From NCBI GenBank assembly GCA_029243025.1, contig JAQWSU010000044.1, positions 43,728 to 107,727 on the forward strand: a stretch of 64,000 bases of DNA. Direction: 5' to 3'. The notes below the pieces were generated by a model. The model was not told where the DNA came from. It saw only the letters and a list, made by a program, of their open reading frames with translations, and searched no databases. The DNA comes from Pirellulaceae bacterium. Its GTDB lineage: Bacteria > Planctomycetota > Planctomycetia > Pirellulales > Pirellulaceae. The position numbers were made by a program, and so were the translations under genes. This document shows positions 56,763 through 64,000 of the stretch, piece after piece. The first letter of the stretch is position 1; the number at the start of each line of letters is the position of its first letter.

Positions 56763-57791
56763 ATGAGCAACAAAACGAAACTCGAATACATCTGGCTCGA
56801 TGGATATAAGCCGACGCAGAGCCTGCGGTCCAAGACACGGATCGAGTCAGATTTTGGAGGTAAACTCGAGGACTGCCCCGTATGGTCTTTTGATGGGAGT
56901 AGCACCGAGCAAGCGACGGGCGAGGATTCTGATTGCCTCCTGAAGCCGGTTGCGATCTTCCCCGATCCGGGTCGTAAGAATGCGTTTCTCGTGATGTCTG
57001 AGGTGCAAAACGCAGACGGAACTCCGCATGAATCGAATGGTCGAGCGACCATTGAAGAAGACGACGACGATTTCTGGTTCGGTTTCGAGCAAGAGTACTT
57101 CCTCTGGTGCACGACGAATAATAACCCACCTGGTTTTCCGGCAGGTGGTTTTCCAGGACCGCAAGGACCCTATTACTGCTCCGTTGGCTCAAGCAACGCC
57201 CACGGACGAGATTGTGTCGAAGAGCATCTCGATGCTTGTATTGAAGCAGGAATCAATGTTGAAGGAATCAATGCCGAAGTGGCAGCGGGTCAGTGGGAAT
57301 TCCAGATCTTTGCGAAAGGCGCGAAGCGGGCCGGTGATGAAGTTTGGGTAGCTCGATACCTGCTCGAACGTACCGGTGAGAAGTACGGCTTTGCGATTGA
57401 ATGGCATCCGAAACCGTTGGGGAAAACCGACTGGAATGGATCGGGGATGCATGCGAATTTCTCGAATGGTTTAATGCGCACCTGCGGGGACGAGGCTGTG
57501 TTCAGAAGAATCTGTGATGGATTTGGTGGCGTTATCGATCGTCACATCACTGTTTATGGTGCAGACAACGATCAACGATTGACTGGCCAGCACGAGACGC
57601 AGAGCATCAATGAGTTTAGCTACGGCGTATCGGACCGTGGTGCTTCGATTCGTATCCCGGTTGGTACGATTGACGACGGCTGGAAGGGGCGACTCGAAGA
57701 TCGACGTCCTGCATCGAATGCTGATCCTTACAAGGTATCGGCCGCGATCATTAAGACCGTGAAAGAGGCAACTGCTGCAGCGACTGCCTAA
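56763..57791 (+). CDS. glnII: Glutamine synthetase type II (eukaryote-like GSII)
   Basis: A 342-residue enzyme that makes glutamine from glutamate, ammonia and ATP in the cytoplasm. It is the short, eukaryote-like GSII type rather than the about 470-residue GSI. Marks: LEYIWLDGYKPTQSLRSKTR at the N-terminus, WSFDGSSTEQA, FGFEQEYFLW (metal-binding glutamates), EGINAEVAAGQWEFQI, GSGMHANFS and DRGASIRIPV with RRPASNADPY near the end. Start ATG 56763 follows AAAGGACGA; an upstream start at 56739 has no support. GSII is not adenylylated like GSI, so control would be transcriptional. A clear terminator follows at 57850-57883. Confidence 0.95.
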   Translation: MSNKTKLEYIWLDGYKPTQSLRSKTRIESDFGGKLEDCPVWSFDGSSTEQATGEDSDCLLKPVAIFPDPGRKNAFLVMSEVQNADGTPHESNGRATIEEDDDDFWFGFEQEYFLWCTTNNNPPGFPAGGFPGPQGPYYCSVGSSNAHGRDCVEEHLDACIEAGINVEGINAEVAAGQWEFQIFAKGAKRAGDEVWVARYLLERTGEKYGFAIEWHPKPLGKTDWNGSGMHANFSNGLMRTCGDEAVFRRICDGFGGVIDRHITVYGADNDQRLTGQHETQSINEFSYGVSDRGASIRIPVGTIDDGWKGRLEDRRPASNADPYKVSAAIIKTVKEATAAATA

Positions 57792-57849
57792 CGTTGATGC
57801 TTGCCATTCGATTGCTAACAAAACGCAGTCGATTGCCAGGAAAAAGATT

Positions 57850-57883
57850 AGCCCCCCGGAGCGAGACGAAGGGGGGCTTTTTT
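57850..57883 (+). terminator. Intrinsic terminator after glnII
   Basis: AGCCCCCC (57850-57857) pairs with GGGGGGCT (57871-57878) around a 13-base loop, followed by a run of T to 57883. It is the textbook Rho-independent form, placed 59 bases after the glnII stop and before the convergent kinase gene. Confidence 0.92.
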
Positions 57884-57909
57884 ATTGCCCTTTCAGCTCT
57901 GAGGAAGCT

Positions 57910-58887
57910 TCACTCCGTAAATCTGATATTTCGAACTGCGTCGACCATTTCGCGAATCGTTTGGTATCGGTGGGCCGGATTCTTGCTGATCGCCTTCATC
58001 ACGACGTCGTCGAAACTCTGCGGGATTCGCTCGGACGGTCTACGTTTTGAGGGAGGGGCAGGGGTATGGTCGATGATGTTTTCGAATGTTTCTTGGATCA
58101 CGCGACCGCGGAAAGGTTCCCACAGGGCGGCTACTTCATAGAGTACGACGCCAACGCTGAAAATGTCGGAACGTTCATCGACGGTTGCTCGGTTGACATT
58201 GACCTGTTCGGGAGACATGTAAAGCGGTGTTCCGGGCCGATCACCGGCCATCGTGAGTCCTTGAAGCGATTCCTGGTATTTTCGCGACATCATTGGATGT
58301 TGCGGTTCGTCGGCGGGCTGTCCCCACACCTTGGCGACTCCCCAATCCAACAGAATGACTTCGCCAAAGTTGCCGACCCAGATGTTCTCCGGTTTCACGT
58401 CGCGGTGGATCACTCCACGGGCGTGAGCATACATCAATGCCAGAGCAGCTGAGACCACAATATCCACGCGCTGTTTGAGTGGAAATTCAGCAACTGTCTC
58501 GCGAACATTCGTGGCGACCCGCTTCAGAATCTCAAAGAGGTTTTCTCCGGAGATCCGCTTCATGGTGAAATAGATTCCCGTTTCGTCATCGCGTCCAATC
58601 TCATAGACCGGCACCGTATTGGGATGTTGTAACTGAGCCGTGACTCGGGCCTCTCGAAGTAGGCGTCGGTTTTCTTTCGGATCTTTGATGTACTTTGGAA
58701 GAAGCGACTTGATAACTACCGTTCGGCCGGTGATTTGATCGTGGCAGGTGCGGAGGATCCCTGATCCGCCTCGCGCCATTTCTCGAAATCCCACGTACTT
58801 TTGTAGCCCCTCGGGGAGGTCATCAGGAAGCTCATTGTCGGTCGAGGTAAGAAAAATCGGACCATGGCTGTCCCCAGGCTGCGGCAT
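57910..58887 (-). CDS. Soluble Ser/Thr protein kinase (Pkn2-like)
   Basis: A 325-residue Hanks-type kinase catalytic domain without membrane segment or sensor domain. Visible: glycine loop ARGGSGIL, VVIK (K60), EARVTAQLQHPN, catalytic loop HRDVKPEN (161-168), the magnesium loop as DWG (181-183) instead of DFG, GTPLYMSPEQ, and DIFSVGVVLYE. The DWG variant is common in Pkn-type kinases from planctomycetes and myxobacteria, and the enzyme should be active. It ends tail-to-tail with glnII past that gene's terminator. With no attached sensor, its input and targets are unknown; a link to glutamine synthesis is only positional. Confidence 0.95.
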   Translation of the reverse strand: MPQPGDSHGPIFLTSTDNELPDDLPEGLQKYVGFREMARGGSGILRTCHDQITGRTVVIKSLLPKYIKDPKENRRLLREARVTAQLQHPNTVPVYEIGRDDETGIYFTMKRISGENLFEILKRVATNVRETVAEFPLKQRVDIVVSAALALMYAHARGVIHRDVKPENIWVGNFGEVILLDWGVAKVWGQPADEPQHPMMSRKYQESLQGLTMAGDRPGTPLYMSPEQVNVNRATVDERSDIFSVGVVLYEVAALWEPFRGRVIQETFENIIDHTPAPPSKRRPSERIPQSFDDVVMKAISKNPAHRYQTIREMVDAVRNIRFTE

Positions 58888-59309
58888 CGTGGGCTCCTTT
58901 GACTTTTAACCGACGCAAACAAACGTTGATGTTTTCCAGCTCAGCAATGTTTTTTGGAAAAGGTCTGCACAAGGCGCCGCATGCGCATTTCGTAACCGTT
59001 GGTAACGATGCAAGACTCTACTTCCATTTAGATTATGGCAGCTTGAGCGGGCGGCTTCCAGAAATCTGACAACACGCAATGTCTCAGATCGGTGCCCATT
59101 CGCCAACGCCTTTGTGTGACGCATTATTGGTGTGACGCCGAATACCGCCTTCAATCGGTGGGAAAACGGTGGCAACGCCGTTGGTTACTCGACTCTTGTG
59201 GACTGATAGGCAAAATTTGCGTTCAGCCAATGAAAGCTCGGGAAATGCAGCAGTCCGGCGATTTACCCGCGAGAATGCAGGGGATGATCGGAGAATTTAT
59301 GGAAAAGGC
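58888..59309. other. Intergenic region, 422 bp
   Basis: Lies between two minus-strand genes (kinase start and secreted-protein stop). It should contain the kinase promoter. Plus-strand frames here (59092-59313, 59169-59354) have no signature. No repeat or hairpin was found by eye. Confidence 0.5.
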
Positions 59310-60206
59310 TTAATTCGCGGGTGGAGCGATCAAGAGGGCAGCATACGCCATTGAGTCAGGCGTCTCGCAGCCTGGATCGACCACTGCAATCTGGCGATTT
59401 CCGATCTCATCGCTCAGGATGTTGTTCTCAATTTCAGCTCCGCCGGGTGACCAACCTGATAGTTGTACTCGGATCTTTCCATTGGTCAGGCGTTCGACCT
59501 TGCCATCGACGGGGCATCCCCATTGTTGGCTGTCTAATGTCGCGTTCCAGACGGGTGTGGATTCTTCTGCGCTGCTGTTCAGACAGATCCAGTCGGTGAC
59601 CGCTTTTACTTTTGTCACTCCCTGCTTCCGACATTTGTTGGCAATCCACGCCTCGACGAAAGGCGGCTTGACCGTGTTAGTCGACGTTGAAGGAAGGACG
59701 ATTTTCACATAGACGTTATTTCGAGGGGCGGGTTGGGAATCCTTGCCAGGAGGATTTTTGGTTTTGTGAACAATTTTCAGTCCTTGAGGTAGCTTTAGCT
59801 TTGAAAAGTCAATTTGGCCCTCTGTCCAAACATGGACTTTGACTTGATTGGCGGCAAGAGTCGCATCGAGTCGCCAGTCACAAGCGACTCCGCCGTCTTT
59901 GTTCCAGGGAGATTTGGCAATCCCTTTGCCTGGATGAATTACCAAGCGATGTTCTGCAATTCCCTTAATTGCCATGTAGTCACGAATGAATTCGTTGAAT
60001 TCGGATGTGTTCCCAGTGAAGAAGAACGTATCTTGGAAATTGACAAAAAAACCATGCACACGATGGTCGGTGTTGATCAATGCATTCAGCCCGGCGGGAG
60101 CCTTGGCGAGCTGTACCGATTCCGTTGCCGCATAGTCCGCGCCTACGCCGAACGCGCATGGGGAAAAGACGAAGATTAGGATCGGAAAGAACAGATATTT
60201 GTACAT
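59310..60206 (-). CDS. Secreted protein of unknown function
   Basis: A 298-residue protein from ATG 60206, which is preferred because GAGGGCG lies 8 bases upstream and a signal peptide (MYKYLFFPILIFVFSPCAFG) then begins at residue 1; the frame is open to 60236. The first about 100 residues hold a segment like DHRVHGFFVNFQDTFFFTGN; then VHVWTEGQIDFSKLKLPQGL and VPLxSGWSPGGAEIEN-like strands near the end (LSGWSPGGAEIE). Phrases such as IVVHPGKG-like HRLVIHPGKGIAKSPW suggest a beta-rich domain. I do not recognise a family. It is the last gene before the HTH gene, which is on the same strand 94 bp upstream. Confidence 0.65.
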   Translation of the reverse strand: MYKYLFFPILIFVFSPCAFGVGADYAATESVQLAKAPAGLNALINTDHRVHGFFVNFQDTFFFTGNTSEFNEFIRDYMAIKGIAEHRLVIHPGKGIAKSPWNKDGGVACDWRLDATLAANQVKVHVWTEGQIDFSKLKLPQGLKIVHKTKNPPGKDSQPAPRNNVYVKIVLPSTSTNTVKPPFVEAWIANKCRKQGVTKVKAVTDWICLNSSAEESTPVWNATLDSQQWGCPVDGKVERLTNGKIRVQLSGWSPGGAEIENNILSDEIGNRQIAVVDPGCETPDSMAYAALLIAPPAN

Positions 60207-60299
60207 GTGAAAGCGCCCTCGGTATTCCATGGTCATGTCCGGTGAGGAGATCAGTAGCCCGATTTCGACGCTTCTAGATTCGATAAAGTTCCCCTGCTC

Positions 60300-60518
60300 C
60301 TAGAATTGGCCTTGGCCTTGGCCTGATTGGCCTGGGCGTGAATTGCTGATGCTTCTGCGTTTCAGCATCGATTTTCGACTCAGTACTGATGCGCGTTTGA
60401 CCAGCGTTTCTCCGTCTTGAACCGTGCTTTGCAGAAGCCCCCCTTTTACCAGGCGAAGCACTTGTTTTTCAGAGGTTGATAGCTGTGCTGCTGCTTGTCC
60501 GACCGTCATGAAGCTCAT
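60300..60518 (-). CDS. Small helix-turn-helix (excisionase/MerR-like) protein
   Basis: A 72-residue protein. Residues about 3-50 (MTVGQAAAQLSTSEKQVLRL, VKGGLLQSTV) match the short winged HTH of excisionase-type domains (tvxEaAxxLxvsxxtvxrlixxG). The C-terminus is basic, Ser/Arg-rich, and ends in a Gly/Gln repeat that comes from a GGCCTT-rich DNA repeat at 60302-60335. The start at 60518 has GGAGAT 4 bases upstream; ATG 60530 is an alternative. It may regulate the divergent channel/GRDP/TAXI operon that starts only 33 bases away, but no operator can be seen. Similar small proteins are found in mobile elements; no integrase is present here. Confidence 0.65.
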   Translation of the reverse strand: MSFMTVGQAAAQLSTSEKQVLRLVKGGLLQSTVQDGETLVKRASVLSRKSMLKRRSISNSRPGQSGQGQGQF

Positions 60519-60551
60519 GTGTATCTCCAATTCTTGTCACGAGATAGGTTG

Positions 60552-61088
60552 ATGGACCTTGTTGATCTCGTGGCTGTTCTTCCTTTTTATGTCGGATTTT
60601 TTGTGCCGGAGGGCACTCTTCATCTCATTCGCACGTTTCGTATTTTACGTCTTCTGAAATTTTATCGCTACAGCACGGGGCTCCAAATCCTCGCGTTTGG
60701 GTTTTGGCGAGTTCGTCATCAGCTTCAAGCACTTGGTTTTGCAACCATTGTTCTTCTCTTTGTGAGTCAAGGCGCCATGTATGAGTGTGAACGGCATGCG
60801 CAACCGGAGATATTTGGAGATTTGGGAGATGCCTTCTGGTTTGCGTGCGTCACGGTAACGACGGTTGGATACGGTGATATGTTTCCCGTCACAACAATGG
60901 GGCGAATCATCGCGATGGCTACTTTTGTCGCTGGCATTACCTGTTTTGGGACTTTTACCGCTATGATGGGAAGTGCTTTTGCGACAACGTTAAAGCAAGA
61001 AATGGAAAAACAAAATGTCGATGCGAACCAGGGTGTCAGGTTGGATGGAAGAGGGGAAATTGGAACTCGAAACCAAGGAAACGAATAG
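60552..61088 (+). CDS. Half-length voltage-gated K+ channel (S3-S4 + pore)
   Basis: A 178-residue membrane protein from ATG 60552 (GAGATAGG upstream). It has an S3-like helix (DLVDLVAVLPFYVGFFV), an S4-like helix with spaced arginines (HLIRTFRILRLLKFYR), then S5, a pore helix and the selectivity filter TVTTVGYGD, and S6 (FVAGITCFGTFTAMMGS). Voltage-gated K+ channels of this superfamily have S1 and S2 before S3, and these are absent: upstream of the start is the HTH gene on the other strand. So the 5' end seems truncated, or the protein is a minimal channel. It overlaps the next gene by 74 bases, suggesting coupled translation. Confidence 0.82.
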   Translation: MDLVDLVAVLPFYVGFFVPEGTLHLIRTFRILRLLKFYRYSTGLQILAFGFWRVRHQLQALGFATIVLLFVSQGAMYECERHAQPEIFGDLGDAFWFACVTVTTVGYGDMFPVTTMGRIIAMATFVAGITCFGTFTAMMGSAFATTLKQEMEKQNVDANQGVRLDGRGEIGTRNQGNE

Positions 61089-61488
61089 TCTGTCGAAGGC
61101 ATTGCAAAAGCTTCTCGAGAATGAGCTGTTATTGCAGCGGGTTAGGGTGTCTCTCGATTGCGAACCGGAAGAAGTGCCGATTGCGCTTCGCGAAGTGTTG
61201 CGATTCTTGTTTCTTGTAAAACATTACGATTTAGGTCAGCTAACGCCGTCGCGCCGGGTTGACCTAATTTGGCATGAACTGATTCTTTTCACGAAAATGT
61301 ACCGTGAAATCTGTCATGAATTCTTGGGGAAATTTGTCGATCATCATCCGGGGGGATCTGCGGAAAAGAATCGACGACAGTACCAGGAAACGTTGCGTTG
61401 CTATCGACTGGAATTTGGAACGCCCCTCTTAACTTATTGGGGTCGTGACAAAATACCGGCTGATTGTGGCATCTGTGAAGCGTTTTGA
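61015..61488 (+). CDS. GRDP-like (glycine-rich domain protein-like) protein
   Basis: A 157-residue soluble protein. VDLIWHELILFTKMYREICH followed by FLGKFVDHHPGG is the core of GRDP-like proteins (PF07173, DUF1399 type), which carry D-x-x-W-H and H-x-P motifs; function of that family in bacteria is unknown. Upstream residues (about 25-80) are helical and charged. The C-terminus ends LTYWGRDKIPADCGICEAF with two cysteines. The frame opens at ATG 61015 inside the channel gene; ATG 61045 is a possible start too. It lies 15-30 bases before the next gene, so it is operonic. The assignment is by recall of the W-H...H-P pattern. Confidence 0.65.
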   Translation: MSMRTRVSGWMEEGKLELETKETNSLSKALQKLLENELLLQRVRVSLDCEPEEVPIALREVLRFLFLVKHYDLGQLTPSRRVDLIWHELILFTKMYREICHEFLGKFVDHHPGGSAEKNRRQYQETLRCYRLEFGTPLLTYWGRDKIPADCGICEAF

Positions 61489-61518
61489 TCGCCTTAACTC
61501 GATTTGCAGGAATCTAAA

Positions 61519-62652
61519 ATGTATTTGTACGGAATGCTTACGATTGATCCATCTCAGCTGACTCACCTCGACCGTGTGAAACCTACCAAAGGATTTGCGA
61601 GGTTGGCTCATTTATTGACAGGGGGACTGGTCAATACCAAGGAAGAACGGGAAACCTTTTGCGCCGTTACCATTTTGCAGCAGATTAATCGGGTGATGCG
61701 TTCGCTGAAAATCGATAACCTTGTTCGACTTTCGACAGATGAAACCGTTTTTTACGAAGATAAACACGGGGTTGAAGGTGATTTAAAGCAAGCCTTCAAC
61801 GAATTCGGACACACGGTAAGTGCCGACAATAGGCATTCATTTGAAAGATTAGAGCTCGTACTCGAACATCATACACGCGACTTGGGCTACTTAATTGATG
61901 TTCGGATTCTTCGCACGCACCGGGTGGGGGAGCATCCGATACAAATATCGATAAACGGGATGCCGAAAATTCTTGGCGGTGAGCCCGGTGGGAGTATCGA
62001 CCCTGGCCTTCTCAATGACGTTTTCGTTTCGCAGCAATCATACGATGTGTTTGTGGCAAGGTACAAATGCATGTTTGATGAATTCTTAAATGACATTGCC
62101 CAGGCATTTGGGGAGAATATGAAAGTCGATGATGTGAGCATGTCTTCGAAGGTGAAAATTATCCGTCCTTCGAAGCGAATTAATCGACCTTCTGATGTTC
62201 CACGGTCATCCGATTACGTCTACGATCCGATCTTTCAGGATTATTATGGCCATGCTGACGCCTCTTTCTATGCGTGGATCTGGGCTGATAGGTGTCACAC
62301 CAACGAGATACATTGCCAAGATTGCACGATCGTCGATTCTGATGGGGCGGATGTGCTTGCTGTGGGTGCTGAAGGTTTTCTGGCCGCAGAGGGCAGTACC
62401 ATGAACGTTGATGAACCTTTCGCGTTGCCTGCGACTGCAGACCTGGTCGTGTTCCATGAAAATGAATATGCAGCAGAGTTTTTCAGTGAGTCGGCGAGAT
62501 CGGACCTTTCGCAAACGGGGGAAGCCGGTTCGGGGGGGTGGCTTGACTCCTTCGGCGTTTCCTTCGATGGTGGTGGCGATGGAGGTGGCGATGGAGGTGG
62601 TGGTTGCGGAGGTGGTGGTTGCGGAGGTGGGTGTGGAGGCTGTGGTGGTTAA
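61519..62652 (+). CDS. Unknown protein with Gly/Cys-rich C-terminal tail
   Basis: A 377-residue protein from ATG 61519 (AGGA 8 bases upstream). It has no signal peptide or membrane helix. The main part is not recognisable to me: helices near 25-60, an ETVFYEDKHGVEGDLKQAF stretch, then a C-rich section (YAWIWADRCHTNEIHCQDCT). The last 28 residues (62566-62649) are Gly with Asp first and Cys later; four cysteines are separated by runs of two to four glycines. Such Gly/Cys tails recur in several bacterial protein families placed beside GRDP-like genes, by my recollection. Tail cysteines could bind metal, crosslink or be modified; nothing in the window shows which. Operon context: between GRDP-like and TAXI genes, 39 bp from the latter. 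Confidence 0.7.
   Translation: MYLYGMLTIDPSQLTHLDRVKPTKGFARLAHLLTGGLVNTKEERETFCAVTILQQINRVMRSLKIDNLVRLSTDETVFYEDKHGVEGDLKQAFNEFGHTVSADNRHSFERLELVLEHHTRDLGYLIDVRILRTHRVGEHPIQISINGMPKILGGEPGGSIDPGLLNDVFVSQQSYDVFVARYKCMFDEFLNDIAQAFGENMKVDDVSMSSKVKIIRPSKRINRPSDVPRSSDYVYDPIFQDYYGHADASFYAWIWADRCHTNEIHCQDCTIVDSDGADVLAVGAEGFLAAEGSTMNVDEPFALPATADLVVFHENEYAAEFFSESARSDLSQTGEAGSGGWLDSFGVSFDGGGDGGGDGGGGCGGGGCGGGCGGCGG
62566..62652 (+). repeat. Gly-codon repeat encoding the Gly/Cys tail
   Basis: Short direct repeats of GGTGGCGATGGA (two copies from 62572) and then GGTGGTTGCGGA (from 62602) encode the tail. Their regularity suggests growth by slippage. Confidence 0.75.
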
Positions 62653-62690
62653 GTTTAAACGGCGGTCGTGATCTACTTATGGAGAGCTGA

Positions 62691-64000
62691 ATGTCATCCT
62701 TAACAACTGCAAGGCTGCGGACCTGGGTTACGGTTGCCATGGTGTTGGTGCTCGTGGGTTCGTTAGCCTTATGGTCGTTTCACCGTGACCTCCTACCCCA
62801 TACGATTCGCATCGCAACCGGGGAACGTAGCGGGCTTTATTACAAAATTGGCGATGCGATTCAGGGACCCGTCGAACATCAGACGCGGCGCTCGGTCACC
62901 CTGAGTGAAACGCGTGGATCGGATGAGAATTATCAACAATTGGTGAATGGCGAGGTGGATTTAGCAATCGTTCAGGGCGGCGCCGCACCGCTTGAAGACC
63001 TCAGCGTGGTGACACCCTTGTTTCGAGAATATGTTTTCGTGATTGTGCGTCGAGAAAGTGGCATCAGCAGCGTTTGGGAGCTAACGGGACGAAAAGTCTT
63101 ACTTGGCCAACGCGGCTCAGGCAGTCGGGTTGCTGCCGTCAAAGTGCTCCACCATTTTGGGATCGATGTTGCTGATTTGCACGCTGACAACGCACGTTCC
63201 CTCCGTGTCTTGGAAACCGACGAGACGGTCGATGCGGCGATCGTCACCGCTGGCATTGAACATCCCCAACTCAAGAAGATTCTGGCGTCGAATGAATTTG
63301 ATCTTTTGCCGATTGAAAGCGCGCCAGCCATGGGGATGGTGCATCCATTCCTACGCAAAGTTGAGGTCCCGCGAGGGTTGTTTGCGGAGCACCCATCGAT
63401 GCCACCCGTCCCGATACCGACGATTGCGACGACGGCTTATCTTGTTTGTCAAAATAATGCTCCAGCTGAGCTCGTAGATGCCGCCTTGAGAAGCATTCAC
63501 GAAGAAAATCTCCGACTTAAGGTACCCACGTTAATCGAAAGGCAAGATGCATCTCAATGGACACCAACGCGAATGCATCCAATCGCACAACGGTATTTCA
63601 ATCCTGCTGATAATTTCGGCATGATGGCAAATGTGATGGAGTCACTTGCTGCCACCAAGGAGCTTCTGTTCGCGTTGGGGGCGGGCATTTATCTGATTTG
63701 GATACGTTGGCGACGGATGGAGGAACGGGAACTCCAAGAAATCATGGAGCATCAAAAGGAGCATCTTGATCGTTTTCTAAATCAGACACTTCAGATTGAA
63801 CGTGCACAGATCAAATCGGATGATGTTGAGGAATTGCAAGGCTACATGGCGGCTGTTACCGAAATTAAATTAAAAGCGCTGCAAGAATTGACCGAGGAAG
63901 AGCTTCGTGGGGATCAGGCATTTTCGATCTTTCTTGATCAATGCTCCAACTTGATTGGAAAAATACAGATGAAGATGCTCGGGTTGACCTCGGAAAATTT
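62691..64000 (+). CDS. TAXI-family solute-binding protein with C-terminal membrane helix and coiled coil (runs off window)
   Basis: The frame opens at ATG 62691 (GGAGAG just upstream) and is still open at base 64000, giving 436 codons so far. An N-terminal hydrophobic segment (12-30) could be a signal anchor. Residues about 38-310 match the TAXI type of TRAP-transporter receptors: IRIATGERSGLYYKIGDAI, LSETRGSDENYQQLVNGEVD, LAIVQGGAA, GRKVLLGQRGSGSRVAAVKV. Then comes a membrane helix (about 325-342; LLFALGAGIYLIWIRW) and a charged coiled coil (345-420). No TRAP permease gene is visible up to the edge. TAXI proteins bind small organic acids; here the extra membrane helix and cytoplasmic coil suggest sensing rather than plain transport, which is inference. 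Confidence 0.85.
   Translation, partial: MSSLTTARLRTWVTVAMVLVLVGSLALWSFHRDLLPHTIRIATGERSGLYYKIGDAIQGPVEHQTRRSVTLSETRGSDENYQQLVNGEVDLAIVQGGAAPLEDLSVVTPLFREYVFVIVRRESGISSVWELTGRKVLLGQRGSGSRVAAVKVLHHFGIDVADLHADNARSLRVLETDETVDAAIVTAGIEHPQLKKILASNEFDLLPIESAPAMGMVHPFLRKVEVPRGLFAEHPSMPPVPIPTIATTAYLVCQNNAPAELVDAALRSIHEENLRLKVPTLIERQDASQWTPTRMHPIAQRYFNPADNFGMMANVMESLAATKELLFALGAGIYLIWIRWRRMEERELQEIMEHQKEHLDRFLNQTLQIERAQIKSDDVEELQGYMAAVTEIKLKALQELTEEELRGDQAFSIFLDQCSNLIGKIQMKMLGLTSEN

Noticed and set aside
60300..60518. Mobile element suggested by an excisionase-like gene
   Set aside because: No integrase, transposase, terminal inverted repeat or attachment-site duplication was found nearby.

Overview
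The window looks like a chromosome segment of a Planctomycetota bacterium, most likely of the Pirellulales type. This rests on gene content alone: two formylglycine sulfatases, four twin-arginine DUF1501 proteins, a PSCyt1/DUF1549/DUF1553 cytochrome, a PQQ-like propeller, ITDAGL leucine-rich repeats, a Pkn-type kinase, giant lamin-tail/CotH/dockerin proteins with an N-terminal LExRxLL motif, and a PEP-CTERM protein. Gene density is moderate, with several gaps of 400-1000 bp.

Layout. 1-1800: the tail of a secreted protein, a 7Fe ferredoxin whose 3' end is altered by a 19-bp tandem repeat, and a head-on junction between a 5'-less TPR gene and the last part of a non-ribosomal peptide synthetase. 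2050-5250: two secreted sulfatases. 5360-14660: an LRR lipoprotein, a very large SGNH/NodB/GH78 enzyme interrupted by an in-frame TAA, and a DUF1501 plus PSCyt1 pair. 15340-18100: two secreted proteins of unknown function. 18970-29470: an ECF sigma factor, a membrane-bound vWA protein and a 2338-residue envelope protein in one operon. 30180-36000: an SGNH plus helical-toroid protein, a DUF1501 protein and a frameshifted RCC1-like PEP-CTERM gene. 36835-53880: two paralogous CotH/lamin-tail/dockerin giants (1324 and 2435 residues), two DUF1501 genes and a PQQ propeller. 54050-58890: a PLP enzyme, type II glutamine synthetase with a clear terminator, and a Ser/Thr kinase. 59310-64000: a secreted protein, a small HTH protein, and a tight plus-strand run of a half-length K+ channel, a GRDP-like protein, a protein with a Gly/Cys tail and a TAXI receptor that runs off the window.

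How they fit together. The sulfatases, GH78/NodB/SGNH enzymes, CotH/dockerin proteins and DUF1501/PSCyt1 proteins suggest extracellular attack on sulfated, acylated, rhamnose-containing polysaccharides. A recurrent layout stands out: all four DUF1501 genes lie tail-to-tail with, and 79-122 bp beyond, a very large secreted plus-strand gene. The best candidates for something little described are the sigma/vWA/giant-protein operon, the GRDP/Gly-Cys-tail/TAXI cluster, and this repeated pairing. No RNA genes, insertion sequences or CRISPR arrays were found by eye.
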